DNA from: Hyphomonadaceae bacterium
GTDB lineage: Bacteria > Pseudomonadota > Alphaproteobacteria > Caulobacterales > Aquidulcibacteraceae
Length of the DNA: 64,000 bases
Assembly (NCBI GenBank): GCA_021731815.1
Contig: JAKFWO010000032.1
Coordinates: 1-64,000 of the forward strand
Direction of reading: 5' to 3'
Positions 27,699-37,466 of this stretch are shown in pieces (the first letter of the stretch is position 1; each line of letters starts with the position of its first letter). Made by a program: the position numbers and the translations under genes. Under the pieces are notes generated by a model, which worked only from the letters and a program-made list of their open reading frames with translations, searched no databases and was not told where the DNA came from.

Positions 27699-28670
27699 AT
27701 GAAGACCCGACACAAAATACCGGAATCATTGCGGCATCCGCCACCCGGCGCCTTCCCTTTCCCGCCTGACCCGCTTTTCTGCGCCGCCTGCGGTCAGAAC
27801 AGTTCCCCCGACGAGGTCGAGCGCGCCTTTGTGCGCGCCAATATACGGGCGCTGGGGGCGGAGATTCACCCGCTCTGGCGCTGCCCCGGCTGCGCCTCGA
27901 TCCTCGCGGCGGGCCCTTTTGATCCGGTTTCAGCCTATCAATCCTATCCCATGCGCCGGGATGCGCGCGGGGGAAGCGCACCCGCCCATGTCGGACGTTT
28001 TGCCCGCAATATGATGATCGACCGCTGGAGGCTTCTCCGGCGCTTTGGTCTGGGTCCGGGCCAGAGGATACTGGATTTCGGCTGTCTCGATGGCGATTTC
28101 GTTGCTTTCCTGCGGGCGCGCGGCATCGATGCGAGCGGCTATGATCCGCATAATGCGCGATTTTCCGATGCCTCTTTGCTCTCGCAACGCTGGGACTGGA
28201 TCGTCAGCCAGGACGTTATCGAACATCTCGCCGATCCGGGCGCGCATCTCGACTGGACAATGCGCGCGCTCAATGCCGGCGGGTACCTGGTCATCGCGAC
28301 GCCGGATGCCGGGCGGATCAATCTGCCCCGGCCCGATGCCATGCGCCCGGACGCCATGATAATGGACCTCCACCAGCCATTCCACCGGGTGATCTTCTCG
28401 GCGCGGGCGCTGGATGCTGCTTCATCCGCGCGCGGGCTGGAATTGTCGGGCCAATGGCGCGGCTTTGCCGGCGACCGCCTTGTCCCGTTCCACAATCTGC
28501 GCGCAGCGCTTGCTTACGCCAAAGTCAGAGGCGGCTGGCTCGATGCACTTTATGAGCCGGTTCAGCTCTGGCCCGCGGTGATCTCTGCCCCTCTGTGGGT
28601 GGCAGGAATTTTCGGGGGCCTTGTTCCTTTTGGACGCCATATGACCCGGATTTATCGCTGCGGCAATTAA
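27699..28670 (+). CDS. Class I SAM-dependent methyltransferase with N-terminal zinc-ribbon-like cysteines
   Basis: This 323-residue protein has cysteine pairs CAAC (28-31) and CPGC (63-66), likely a zinc site as in many Methyltransf_23-type proteins. The SAM domain shows ILDFGCLDGDFVAFLRARG (motif I, about 123-141), SGYDPHN, WDWIVSQDVIEHLADP and LVIATPDAG. The C-terminus (about 285-315) has a hydrophobic stretch, possibly membrane-associating. A GGGGAAAGG ribosome site precedes the ATG. The substrate is unknown; glycan or small-molecule methylation is possible. Confidence 0.82.
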   Translation: MKTRHKIPESLRHPPPGAFPFPPDPLFCAACGQNSSPDEVERAFVRANIRALGAEIHPLWRCPGCASILAAGPFDPVSAYQSYPMRRDARGGSAPAHVGRFARNMMIDRWRLLRRFGLGPGQRILDFGCLDGDFVAFLRARGIDASGYDPHNARFSDASLLSQRWDWIVSQDVIEHLADPGAHLDWTMRALNAGGYLVIATPDAGRINLPRPDAMRPDAMIMDLHQPFHRVIFSARALDAASSARGLELSGQWRGFAGDRLVPFHNLRAALAYAKVRGGWLDALYEPVQLWPAVISAPLWVAGIFGGLVPFGRHMTRIYRCGN

Positions 28671-28708
28671 TCGGGTCGGGGGCGGGAAGCGCCGGCAAGG
28701 GGTTTTGA

Positions 28709-29983
28709 ATGGATATTGTCGTCATTGGTGCGGGATTGGCCGGTCTCTCGGCTGCGAGTGCACTGATGCGCGCGGGTGCAAGGCGGGTGCGTGTTCTCGA
28801 ACGCGCGCCGCATCTGCGCGAATTCGGCGGCGGTATCCAGCTCAGCCCCAATGCGGTCAAGGCCTTGCGGGCGATCGGCGCTGACGATGCGGTGCTCGCG
28901 GCCGCGTTCCGCCCGCGTTCGGCGCGGCTGATCGACGGGCGGAGCGGCCGGATCCTGTTCGAGGCCCCCCTGGGTGAAACCTCGGTCACTCTCTATGGCG
29001 CGCCCTATCTGCATATGCACCGGGGCGATCTGATCGTCGCGCTGGCGGGTGTGGCGAAAGAGGCCGGTGCCGAAATCATCGTGAATGCAGAAGTGGTTCG
29101 TCTCGAAACCTGCGCCGACGGGGTGCGCCTCGAATTGGCCCAGGGCGCGGCGATCGAAGCCGATCTGGTTGTGCTGGCCGACGGCATCGGCTCGCGTTTG
29201 CTCGGGCATGTGGATCCGCTGCCCCGCGGCCGGCCGAGCGGCCTTGTCGCTTGGCGCGGGCTTGCACCGGTCGAAGCACTCAGCCCGGGGCAGGGCGATC
29301 CCTTTGCCGGTGTTGCCCCCTGCGCCAATGTGTGGATCGGACCCGGCCGCCATCTCGTCGCTTATTATGTGCGGGGTGGAAAATTGCTGAGTTTTGTGGC
29401 GGTGGCCGAACACGGATTTCTGCCAGCCCCGGGCAATATCCCGGCCGGTATCTCGCTTCGGGCCACGCCGCTCTGGGAAAAGGCGGGGGATGTCGAACCC
29501 CTGCGCCGGGCTTTCGCCGATTTCACGCCTTCGGCCCGCGCCGTTCTGGCTGCCGCGCGCGAATGTTCAGCCTGGCCGCTGGTGGAGCGCGGGGTGGCCG
29601 ATCATTGGTCGGCGGGGCGGGTGACCGCGCTCGGCGATGCGGTCCATGCGATGGCCCCCTTCATGGCCCAGGGCGCGGCCATGGCCTTCGAGGATGCTGC
29701 GGTGCTGGCATTTTGCCTCGCGCCTGTGTTCCGGAAGCGTGAGACTGTGGCCCTGTCTGCGCTGGAACCGGCACTCCTGCAATATGAGAGCCTGCGTCAG
29801 GACCGTGTCCGCCGCGTGCACCGGACAAGCTGGGCCAATCGTGGCCTGTTCCATGCCGGGGGGCCCGGAAAATTCCTGCGCCACGGCACATTGCGGCTGG
29901 CGCGGGCACTGGCCCCGGAATTCTCCGCGCGCGGCCTGTCATGGCTCTATGGCCATGACGCTGCTGCCCATGCGGCGCAATAG
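28709..29983 (+). CDS. FAD-dependent monooxygenase (UbiH / salicylate hydroxylase type)
   Basis: This 424-residue class A flavoprotein monooxygenase has the GAGLAGLSAASALMRAG Rossmann loop (7-23), the VLADGIGSRL DG motif (about 154-163) and the RVTALGDAVHAMAPFMAQGA GD motif (about 304-323). It probably hydroxylates an aromatic ring using NAD(P)H and oxygen. It follows the methyltransferase by 38 bp on the same strand, so the two may act on the same compound; the substrate is not evident. Confidence 0.88.
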   Translation: MDIVVIGAGLAGLSAASALMRAGARRVRVLERAPHLREFGGGIQLSPNAVKALRAIGADDAVLAAAFRPRSARLIDGRSGRILFEAPLGETSVTLYGAPYLHMHRGDLIVALAGVAKEAGAEIIVNAEVVRLETCADGVRLELAQGAAIEADLVVLADGIGSRLLGHVDPLPRGRPSGLVAWRGLAPVEALSPGQGDPFAGVAPCANVWIGPGRHLVAYYVRGGKLLSFVAVAEHGFLPAPGNIPAGISLRATPLWEKAGDVEPLRRAFADFTPSARAVLAAARECSAWPLVERGVADHWSAGRVTALGDAVHAMAPFMAQGAAMAFEDAAVLAFCLAPVFRKRETVALSALEPALLQYESLRQDRVRRVHRTSWANRGLFHAGGPGKFLRHGTLRLARALAPEFSARGLSWLYGHDAAAHAAQ

Positions 29984-30193
29984 ATGTCCTGCCCCAACAG
30001 AGAATGGTGATTGCGCGACAGGCCGCAAATCCACCTGCAGTCAATTTTCGTCCAGCGGACGGAGCAATCCATTGTTCTCACGGAAACATTCTTGCGCATG
30101 CCCGGGGCGATTTCCAGGTTTTATGGGGCAAACGCAATATATTGTCGGGCAAAATATTGTCTGGCAGAAAATACCCTTTTAGACATGACAGCC

Positions 30194-30216
30194 GGGCCGG
30201 GGATCGCCCCCGGCCC
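30194..30216 (-). terminator. Hairpin after the S9A peptidase gene
   Basis: A perfect 9-bp GC-only stem (GGGCCGGGG with CCCCGGCCC) with a 5-nt loop lies 22 bp downstream of the peptidase stop at 30238. No clear T-tract follows, so it may be a terminator or an mRNA 3' stabiliser. Confidence 0.5.
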
Positions 30217-30237
30217 GAATTCACTCCGGCCCCGAAA

Positions 30238-32445
30238 TCAGGCCCTCGGTTTTTTCACCGCATCCGCCCGGCCCCGTTCCATGGCCCAGATGGCGAAGGT
30301 GAGGTCGAGCGCATCGTCGCGCAGCGAATCGAACCGCCCGGTCGCGCCCCCATGGCCGGCACCGAGATTGATCTTGAGCACATAGGGTCCGCCTTTGGGG
30401 GCCTCATGGCGGAGCTTCGCGATCCATTTGGCGGGCTCCCAATAAGTGACGCGCGGATCGGTCACGCCCCCCACCGCAAGGATCGGCGGATAGGCCCGGT
30501 CGGTCACATTGTCATAAGGCGAATAAGCGGCAATCCAGTCATAGGCCTTTTCGTCCGTTAGCGGATTGCCCCATTCCGGCCATTCCGGCGGGGTGAGCGG
30601 CAGGCTCGCATCCGACATCGTGTTGAGCGCATCGACAAAGGGAACCTGTCCGATCACGCCGCCCCATAAATCGGGTGCGAGATTGGCCGCAGCCCCGACC
30701 AGCAGCCCGCCGGCCGAACCGCCATAAATGACGATCCGCCCTTCTGTGGCATATTTCCGCGCCACGAGGTCTTCGCCAACTGCAACGAAATCGGTGAAAG
30801 TATTGATCTTTTTGTCAAGCTTGCCGTCAAGATACCAGGACCGTCCCTTGTCGCCGCCGCCGCGCACATGGGCGATCGCCCAGATCCAGCCGCGATTGAC
30901 CAGCGGATAAGGCCGGTTTCCGTAATTGGGATCGCTGGGAATGGAATAGGAGCCATAGCCATTGAGCAGCACCGGGGCCGAGCCATCCACCGGCGTCGTC
31001 TTCTTGCGCAACAGCGTGACCGGCACCTGTGTGCCGTCCCTGGCCGTGGTTTCGAAGCGCTCCACGACATAGAGCGACGGGTCGTGCCCGGCCGGGATCT
31101 CCTGGGTCTTGCGCAGTACCCGGCTGCGTTTTTCGAGGTCGTAATCAAAGGTCTGCGACGGTTGCCGCGGCGAGGAATAGGTGAAACGGAAATTGGTGCT
31201 GTCGAATTCCGCCGCGCCCTGACCCGACAGATTATAGGCCGGATCGTCAAAGGTAATCGCGTGCTCCGTTCCGTCGGCATTGGCGCGCACGATCAGGCGC
31301 TTCAGGGCATTTTCGCGCTCCAGCCGCACGAGATAATTCTTGTAGGCCCAGATTCCATCGACCATCACGCCCGGACGCGCGGGAATGAACGGCTTCCAGT
31401 CCTTGCGCGCATTCGCCCCATAAGCCGCGGTCATCAGCTTGAAATCGGGTGCGTCATCGGCATTGGTCAGCACCAGAAACCCGCCGTTCCAGTCCTCGAT
31501 CTCGTAGAGCAGCTGGTCTTCGCGGGCGGCAAACAGACGCGGGGCCGAGGCCGGCTTGTCGGCATCGATCAGGCGGATTTCCGAGGACACCTGATTGGCG
31601 CTGACGATCTGGATGAATTTATCCGAACCGGTCTTGCCAAGACCCAGGAAAAAGCCGGGATCCTTTTCCTCATAGACCAGCACATCGGTTTTCGGGTCGG
31701 TGCCCAGCACATGGCGGAACACTTTCGAGGGTCGGCTATTGTCGTCGCGCCACACCCAGAACAGAGTTTTTGAATCATTGGCCCAGACGAAATCCCCTTG
31801 CGAGTTCGGGATCTCCTCGCCGAAATCGGCCCCGGTTTCCAGATTGCGGAAGCGGATCGTGTAGAATTCCGAGCCCTTGTCGTCAAAAGCCCAGGCTCCG
31901 ATCTTTTGGTCGGGTGCATAAGACAGGCCGGCAAAGTCGAAAAAGGCCCGGCCGCCGGCTTCCTTGACACCATCGAACAGGATCTGTTCGGGGCCCGAAA
32001 CCTCGCCATCGGCGTTGACCGGCGCGCGCAACACGCGCGGATATTGCGCCCCGGTCTCGAATTTCCGCCAATAGGCAAAGCCGCCATCCCTGGTCGGGAC
32101 CGTTGAATCGTCTTCCTTGATCCGGCCCTTCAATTCCTGAAAGATCTGCTCCTGAAGCCCCGTGGTTTCGGACAGCAATTGTTCCTGATAGGCGTTTTCC
32201 GCGACGAGATAGGCCCTGATATCGGCCTGAAGGCTGTCGGGTGCCTGCATCACCTTTTGCCAGCTGTCATCCTTGAGCCAGGCCCAGGGATCATTGCGCG
32301 TGCGGCCGAGCTGCGTGATGGTCTTGTCCTTGCGTTCGGCGATCGGCGGCACGGGTTCGGCTTTCTGTTCAATCGGCTGGGGTTTGCAGCCCGCGAGAAG
32401 GAGGCTCGCAGCAAGCGTCAGGGACATCATCATTGGCTTGAGCAT
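30238..32445 (-). CDS. Prolyl oligopeptidase family (S9A) lipoprotein
   Basis: The start is the ATG at 32445, which gives a lipoprotein signal with lipobox LLLAGC; the frame is open 47 codons further. The product is about 735 residues. An N-terminal seven-bladed propeller (about 80-440) is followed by an alpha/beta hydrolase domain with LNGYGSYSIPSDPNYG, nucleophile Ser in YGGSAGGLLVGA, Asp in GGVTDPRVTYWEPAKW and His in GAGHGGATGRFD. It should cleave short peptides after proline in the periplasm or at the outer membrane. It is monocistronic, with a hairpin downstream. Confidence 0.92.
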   Translation of the reverse strand: MLKPMMMSLTLAASLLLAGCKPQPIEQKAEPVPPIAERKDKTITQLGRTRNDPWAWLKDDSWQKVMQAPDSLQADIRAYLVAENAYQEQLLSETTGLQEQIFQELKGRIKEDDSTVPTRDGGFAYWRKFETGAQYPRVLRAPVNADGEVSGPEQILFDGVKEAGGRAFFDFAGLSYAPDQKIGAWAFDDKGSEFYTIRFRNLETGADFGEEIPNSQGDFVWANDSKTLFWVWRDDNSRPSKVFRHVLGTDPKTDVLVYEEKDPGFFLGLGKTGSDKFIQIVSANQVSSEIRLIDADKPASAPRLFAAREDQLLYEIEDWNGGFLVLTNADDAPDFKLMTAAYGANARKDWKPFIPARPGVMVDGIWAYKNYLVRLERENALKRLIVRANADGTEHAITFDDPAYNLSGQGAAEFDSTNFRFTYSSPRQPSQTFDYDLEKRSRVLRKTQEIPAGHDPSLYVVERFETTARDGTQVPVTLLRKKTTPVDGSAPVLLNGYGSYSIPSDPNYGNRPYPLVNRGWIWAIAHVRGGGDKGRSWYLDGKLDKKINTFTDFVAVGEDLVARKYATEGRIVIYGGSAGGLLVGAAANLAPDLWGGVIGQVPFVDALNTMSDASLPLTPPEWPEWGNPLTDEKAYDWIAAYSPYDNVTDRAYPPILAVGGVTDPRVTYWEPAKWIAKLRHEAPKGGPYVLKINLGAGHGGATGRFDSLRDDALDLTFAIWAMERGRADAVKKPRA

Positions 32446-32653
32446 CGGCGCGGACTCCGGTCGGAAGGGTTTGACGTCCAGCCTAACAAGCCCGGAGGAA
32501 AATTCAAATGGCACGCCCACAGAAATTGGCGGGGCGGACGGATCGGGAGAACGTGAATATAACGGTGCCGGCGCACTCCGCGTCACCGGTGGCTACCCGG
32601 CACGATGCTTGCTTCCGCACGAGAGATGTAACTGATCGAATGGAGTCACTTCT

Positions 32654-33079
32654 ATGGTGAACCGGCGCATGATGAACCGGATCGGGATGATGTTTGGCGC
32701 TGCTGTGCTGGCTCTCGGTGGCATTGCCCAGGCTGGCCCGGCCGCGCCCGGCGATCGCTACGACCTGTTCGGTGCCGATTATGCCCGTGTGATCGCGAAG
32801 GCCACGGCGCTCTCGGCCAATATCGACGCAGGCACGAATGATCCGGCCGCACTCGATGCCTTTGGCGACGGGATGGCCGCGCTCGCCAAAAGGCTCGACC
32901 GCGAGGGCGGACCGCATGATCTCGCCTGCATCTATCGCGGCATCGTCAAGGATCTGGAGAAGAAGCGGCGGGATCTTGCCCGCGCGCGCGATGAAGCGTC
33001 CAGAACAAGTGCCCGCATTGCGCTGTCCGCGATGCTCGCCGACGCCGCTCTGGTGACACCGGCCCCACCTGAAGGCTGA
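32654..33079 (+). CDS. Small exported helical protein, function unknown
   Basis: This 141-residue protein has a signal peptide (1-27, ending IAQAG) and a mature part that is mostly helical and charged (GIVKDLEKKRRDLARARDEASR), with one cysteine (LACIYRG). No family is recognised. It is divergent from the S9A peptidase gene and converges on the DEAD-box helicase with 21 bp between stops. Confidence 0.6.
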   Translation: MVNRRMMNRIGMMFGAAVLALGGIAQAGPAAPGDRYDLFGADYARVIAKATALSANIDAGTNDPAALDAFGDGMAALAKRLDREGGPHDLACIYRGIVKDLEKKRRDLARARDEASRTSARIALSAMLADAALVTPAPPEG

Positions 33080-33100
33080 TCGCGACCGACAAAGGGCCGG

Positions 33101-34804
33101 TTACGCGCTGACCTTGGGTGCGGCGCGAAGAAAGGCCGGGACGTCGGAACCAAAGCCCTTTTTGTCGGGGAAATCGCCGCCCTGGTCCCGCGCTGCGCGA
33201 CCATTGTCGGGGCGCGACCGCTCCGGACGGGCTGGTTCGCGCCGACTGTTGACCGGCGGGCTTTTTTCGGTTCCGGCGCGATCTGGCCCGGCTTGATCCG
33301 GCCTGATATTTTGAGACCGGCCCCTGCCTGTCTGGCCCCTGCCTGTCTGGCGTGGGTCAGACATTTGCCGGTCTGCGCCGGCGCGTTCGGGGAGACCGCC
33401 AGCCGCAGAGGCTGCGCCGCTGCCTGCATTCCGGACCCGCCGGGTCCGGGCCGGGCGGCCTGCCTTTGGCGTGTCGCCGACGGAAGACGTTTCGTGTTCC
33501 CCCCGCGCCGGTTCCGCCCTGCGTTCGGGTTTCGCCTTGCTTTCGGATCTGGCCTTGCTTTCGGATCTGGCCTTGCTTTCGGGTCTCGCGCTGCGCTCGG
33601 GCCGCGCCGACCGTTCGCCGCGCCCGCCCGGGCGCTCGCGTCCAGCACGGCCGGGCTCGGGCTCAGGCGCGTCGATATCAAGGACGATCTCCTCCACCTC
33701 CTTGCGGATCAGCTTCATCACTCCGGCGAGTGACTTGCTGTCGGCCGGGCCGACAAGGGTCGTCGCAACGCCCGAGCGTCCCGCCCGCCCGGTGCGGCCG
33801 ATGCGGTGGACATAATCCTCGGCGTGAATCGGCACGTCGTAATTGAAGACATGGCCGACATCGGGAATGTCGAGCCCGCGCGCGGCGACATCGGAGGCCA
33901 CCAGCACGGTCAGTTCGCCCGAGCGGAAGCGGTCGAGCGTGCGGGTGCGCAGCGATTGGGTGAGATCGCCATGGATCGGTGCCGCATTGAGCCCGTGTTT
34001 CTGGAGCGATTTGGCGACGATATCGACATCCGATTTACGGTTGCAGAACACGATCCCGTTTTTGAGATCCACCGCTTCGGTAATCAGATGACGCAAGGCT
34101 GCGCGCTTCATCCGCCCGTCGGAACGCGAAATTCTGGCGAACACCTGGCGGATGGTCTCGGCGGTCGAGGCCTGCCGCGCCACTTCGATCCGTTCGGGCC
34201 GGTTGAGAAAGGCTTCGGTCAGCCGGGTGATTTCCGGCGGCATGGTGGCCGAAAAGAACAGGGTCTGGCGCCCGGGGGGCGTCATCCGGAAGATGCGCTC
34301 GATATCGGGGATGAAGCCCATGTCGAGCATGCGGTCGGCTTCATCGACCACAAGGAATTGCACGCCGGTCAGCAATACATTGCCGCGCTCGAACAGATCG
34401 AGCAGGCGACCCGGGGTCGCGATCACAATATCCACGCCGCGGGTGAGGGCGGCAATCTGGTCGGCCATGCCAACCCCGCCGATCAGCAGCGCATAATTGA
34501 GCTTCGCGCCCTTGCCATAGACGGCAAAGGCCTCGGCGACCTGGGCTGCGAGTTCGCGGGTTGGGGTCAGTACCAGCGCGCGCGGCATCCGCGCCTTGGA
34601 ACGCCCGGCCGCAAGGCGGTCGATGAGCGGAAGTGCAAAGGCCGCAGTCTTGCCGGTGCCGGTCTGGGCAATGCCCAGAATGTCACGCCCGGCCAATGCC
34701 AGCGGAATGGCCTTTTCCTGAATGGGTGTGGGAGTAGTGTAACCGGAATTGGTCACGGCGGCCAAAAGCCCGGCCGAAAGGCCGAGTTCGGAGAAAGTCG
34801 TCAT
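33101..34804 (-). CDS. rhlE: DEAD-box RNA helicase, RhlE type, with a long basic repeat tail
   Basis: The start is the ATG at 34804 (MTTFSELGLSAGLLAAV), giving 567 residues; the longer open frame upstream is not supported. Motifs in order: Q motif GYTTPTPIQEKAIP, motif I AQTGTGKT, PTRELAAQ, TPGRLLDL, motif II VDEADRMLD, motif III SATMP, then VFCNRKSDV, SDVAARGLDIP and HRIGRTGRAGR. Residues about 385-567 are a disordered Arg/Ser/Glu/Pro/Gly tail with repeats such as SESKAR and RQTGRGQTGRGR. Such tails bind RNA non-specifically. The family remodels ribosomal RNA or mRNA. Confidence 0.93.
   Translation of the reverse strand: MTTFSELGLSAGLLAAVTNSGYTTPTPIQEKAIPLALAGRDILGIAQTGTGKTAAFALPLIDRLAAGRSKARMPRALVLTPTRELAAQVAEAFAVYGKGAKLNYALLIGGVGMADQIAALTRGVDIVIATPGRLLDLFERGNVLLTGVQFLVVDEADRMLDMGFIPDIERIFRMTPPGRQTLFFSATMPPEITRLTEAFLNRPERIEVARQASTAETIRQVFARISRSDGRMKRAALRHLITEAVDLKNGIVFCNRKSDVDIVAKSLQKHGLNAAPIHGDLTQSLRTRTLDRFRSGELTVLVASDVAARGLDIPDVGHVFNYDVPIHAEDYVHRIGRTGRAGRSGVATTLVGPADSKSLAGVMKLIRKEVEEIVLDIDAPEPEPGRAGRERPGGRGERSARPERSARPESKARSESKARSESKAKPERRAEPARGEHETSSVGDTPKAGRPARTRRVRNAGSGAASAAGGLPERAGADRQMSDPRQTGRGQTGRGRSQNIRPDQAGPDRAGTEKSPPVNSRREPARPERSRPDNGRAARDQGGDFPDKKGFGSDVPAFLRAAPKVSA
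33319..33350. repeat. In-frame tandem repeat, 2 x 15 bp, in the helicase tail
   Basis: GGCCCCTGCCTGTCT is repeated twice and encodes the RQTGRGQTGRG stretch of the C-terminal tail. Confidence 0.7.
33534..33587. repeat. In-frame tandem repeat, 3 x 18 bp, in the helicase tail
   Basis: GCCTTGCTTTCGGATCTG units (with variants) encode the repeated SESKAR hexapeptides of the tail. Confidence 0.75.
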
Positions 34805-35036
34805 TAATCGCCCCTGCGCAGCGTCAATCCGGCGGCGAATGCCACGGTGCGTCTGCGCGCTGATGTCAGGAGAAAGGCCAGTAGCCGGAATGCCGCGGGC
34901 CGGTTGCTCCTGCGGGGGCGGATGCGCCCACCGCTGCTCGTTCGACGCTATAGACGGGTTTTCCGGGAAAAGCCAGTGCCCTTCAGGCATTTGACAAATA
35001 AAAAACTGTAAAACCCGAAAACGGGCAGATTTCAGC

Positions 35037-35900
35037 TTACAAACCTTCCGGTCTGGGCAAAAGATCGGGGAAATTTCCGGGTCGCCCGGCGCTTTTCGCA
35101 GCGAAAGCTTCTGCCAAATCTGCGGGGCTGAACATGCCGGCCTGCCAAAGTGCCAGATAATCCAGTGCCTCTTCGGCCGTGTGGTCGGCCGCGTAATTGA
35201 TGATGCGCTTGGTCCCGGCGATGGCGATGGGCGAGCGGGCGGCGATCTCGCGCGCGGCATTGCGGGCAAGCGCGAGCGCGCCTTCGGCATCCTCGGCGAG
35301 CGCGTTGACGAGCCCCCAGCGATGGGCTTCCTCCGCCCCCATCCTGCGGCCGGTAAAGGCCAGCTCGCGCGCGATCGCATCGGGAATGAGCCGCAGCAGC
35401 CGCGGAAAAGTGCCGACATCGGCCGTCATGCCGATATTGATTTCCTGGATCACGAAATACGCATCGCGGCTGGCAAAGCGCAGATCGCAGGCCGTGGCGA
35501 AATCCACAGCCCCGCCAATGCAGCCGCCCTGAATGGCGGCAATCACCGGCATGCGGGCCTCGGCCAGGCACGAAAAGGTGTGCTGCAGCGCCTTGACCTT
35601 GTGTCGGAAGGCTTCCTGCTGCACCGCACGGTTCCGTTCATCGGCGGCATTGGCGGTGAGCGCGCCCTCGGCAAAGACGGAAAGATCCATGCCCGCTGAA
35701 AAATGCTTGCCCAGCGACCGGATCAGGATCACGCGGGCGAGGGCCTCATGGTCGATCCGGCCGATGATCTCCGGCAATTCCTGCCAGAATGCCCTGGTCA
35801 TGGAATTATGGGCTTCCGGCCGCTTGAGGGTCAGCTCGGCAATGCCGTCGGCGATGGTAAGATCGAAACAGGACGCGGCAGAATCAGTTGCAGGAATCAT
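35037..35900 (-). CDS. Enoyl-CoA hydratase/isomerase family protein, dienoyl-CoA isomerase-like
   Basis: The ATG at 35900 gives 287 residues. The crotonase fold shows [14 protein letters not shown] and [25 protein letters not shown] (oxyanion hole). The segment [21 protein letters not shown] carries the E...D pattern typical of delta3,5-delta2,4-dienoyl-CoA isomerases rather than the two glutamates of hydratases. It probably acts in oxidation of unsaturated fatty acids. It is divergent from serS. Confidence 0.83.
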   Translation of the reverse strand: MIPATDSAASCFDLTIADGIAELTLKRPEAHNSMTRAFWQELPEIIGRIDHEALARVILIRSLGKHFSAGMDLSVFAEGALTANAADERNRAVQQEAFRHKVKALQHTFSCLAEARMPVIAAIQGGCIGGAVDFATACDLRFASRDAYFVIQEINIGMTADVGTFPRLLRLIPDAIARELAFTGRRMGAEEAHRWGLVNALAEDAEGALALARNAAREIAARSPIAIAGTKRIINYAADHTAEEALDYLALWQAGMFSPADLAEAFAAKSAGRPGNFPDLLPRPEGL

Positions 35901-35963
35901 CAAATAGCCCCGTGAAAGATGGCGGGCAGGCCGACCGGAGCCGAATCTATCAGGTTTCCGGCA

Positions 35964-36035
35964 AACCGCGAGTCCGGGCCGGAGTCAGGGCCGGAGTCAG
36001 GGCCGGAGTCAGGGCCGGAGTCAGGGCTTTAGTCC
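35964..36035. repeat. Tandem repeat, about 6 x 12 bp, in the serS leader
   Basis: Four perfect units of GGGCCGGAGTCA (35976-36023) are flanked by imperfect ones. The array is about 140 bp upstream of serS. It keeps a frame open (VRAG repeats), but the serS start is well defined at 36173, so this is untranslated or leader DNA. Confidence 0.85.
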
Positions 36036-36172
36036 GGGATCGGGCCACTGAAAGGTTCGGGATCCTGGGGGCCCGGTGCGAGGATTTTCGGTCCCATTGC
36101 GCACGACAATTGCTTTTTCCGCCCGGCTTTGCCATGGCCGGGCCTCGCTTCCCGAAGAAGGGACTCCCGAAC

Positions 36173-37447
36173 ATGCATGATGTGAAACTCATCCGCGACG
36201 ACCCACAGGCGTTTGATGACGCTTTGGCGCGCCGGGGCCTGAAGCCGGCTGCGAAACGGATCGTCGAACTCGACATTTTGATCCGCGCCGCGATGACCGC
36301 CAAACAGGCGGCGGAAAACCGTCGCAACCAGGCCTCCAAAGCCATTGGCCTCGCCAAAGCCCGCAAGGACGAATCCGAAGCCGCGAGGCTGATGGAAGAG
36401 GTCGAAAGTGCCAAATATGACCTCGCGCAATTGCCCGAAACCGAGGCCGCAGCGAGTGCCGAACTCGAGGAAATTCTCGCCAATATCCCCAATCTCCCGG
36501 CCGAAGATGTTCCGGACGGGGCGGATGAACATGGCAACGAAAAAGTCCGGGAATGGGGCACGCCGCGCAATTTTGATTTCTTCATCCGGGACCATGTGGC
36601 GCTGGGCGAGGGGCTCGGTCTCATGGATTTCGCCGCCGCCGCCCGCATTTCAGGCGCGCGCTTTGTGGCGCTCAAGGGCGGGCTCGCGCGGCTGGAACGG
36701 GCGCTGGGGGCTTTCATGCTCGATCTCCAGACCAATGAGCACGGTTTTACCGAAATCAGTCCGCCGCTTCTGGTGCGCAGCGAGGCATTGTATGGCACCG
36801 GCCAATTGCCGAAATTTGCCGAGGACCTGTTTCGGACCACTTCGGAGCACTCCCTCATCCCTACATCGGAAGTGTCGCTGACCAATCTGGTGCGCGAGAC
36901 GATTCTTGCCGAATCCGACCTTCCAATGCGCATGACCGCCCACACGCCCTGTTTCCGGGCCGAAGCGGGCTCGGCGGGGCGCGATGTGCGCGGCATGATC
37001 CGCCAGCACCAGTTCTACAAGGTCGAACTGGTGTCGGTCACCACGCCGGAAAATTCGAGCGAGGAACATGAATACATGGTCCATTGCGCCGAGGAAGTTC
37101 TGAAGCGGCTCGATCTGCCGTTCCGCACCATGCTGCTCTGCACCGGCGATATGGGCTTTCAGGCGCGCAAGACCTGGGACATCGAAGTCTGGCTGCCGAG
37201 CCAGAATACCTGTCGCGAGATTTCCTCCTGCTCCAATTGCGGGGATTTCCAGGCCCGGCGCATGGATGCCCGCTACCGCCCGGCCGGCGACCGCAAGACC
37301 CGGTTCGTGCATACGCTCAATGGCTCGGGCCTTGCCGTGGGGCGGACATTGGTGGCCGTGATGGAAAATTACCAGAATGCCGATGGCACCATCGCCGTGC
37401 CCCCCTGCCTCGTGCCCTATATGGGCGGGATGACCCGGATCGGGTGA
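36173..37447 (+). CDS. serS: Seryl-tRNA synthetase
   Basis: This 424-residue class II synthetase starts at the [26 protein letters not shown], the usual N-terminus. It has the long antiparallel coiled-coil arm (about 30-100) that binds the tRNA-Ser variable arm, motif 2 [21 protein letters not shown] (about 262-282) and motif 3 [18 protein letters not shown]. It charges tRNA-Ser in the cytosol. It converges on cca with 19 bp between stops. Confidence 0.97.
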   Translation: MHDVKLIRDDPQAFDDALARRGLKPAAKRIVELDILIRAAMTAKQAAENRRNQASKAIGLAKARKDESEAARLMEEVESAKYDLAQLPETEAAASAELEEILANIPNLPAEDVPDGADEHGNEKVREWGTPRNFDFFIRDHVALGEGLGLMDFAAAARISGARFVALKGGLARLERALGAFMLDLQTNEHGFTEISPPLLVRSEALYGTGQLPKFAEDLFRTTSEHSLIPTSEVSLTNLVRETILAESDLPMRMTAHTPCFRAEAGSAGRDVRGMIRQHQFYKVELVSVTTPENSSEEHEYMVHCAEEVLKRLDLPFRTMLLCTGDMGFQARKTWDIEVWLPSQNTCREISSCSNCGDFQARRMDARYRPAGDRKTRFVHTLNGSGLAVGRTLVAVMENYQNADGTIAVPPCLVPYMGGMTRIG

Positions 37448-37466
37448 AGGATGTCGCGCGCGCGGA

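Noticed and set aside
35964-36035. Possible CRISPR array
   Set aside because: Units are contiguous 12-mers without spacers. No cas genes and no spaced 25-40 bp repeats were seen anywhere in the window.
35888-36172. N-terminal extension of serS through VRAG repeats
   Set aside because: The conserved SerS N-terminus begins at 36173; the extension is a translated tandem repeat.
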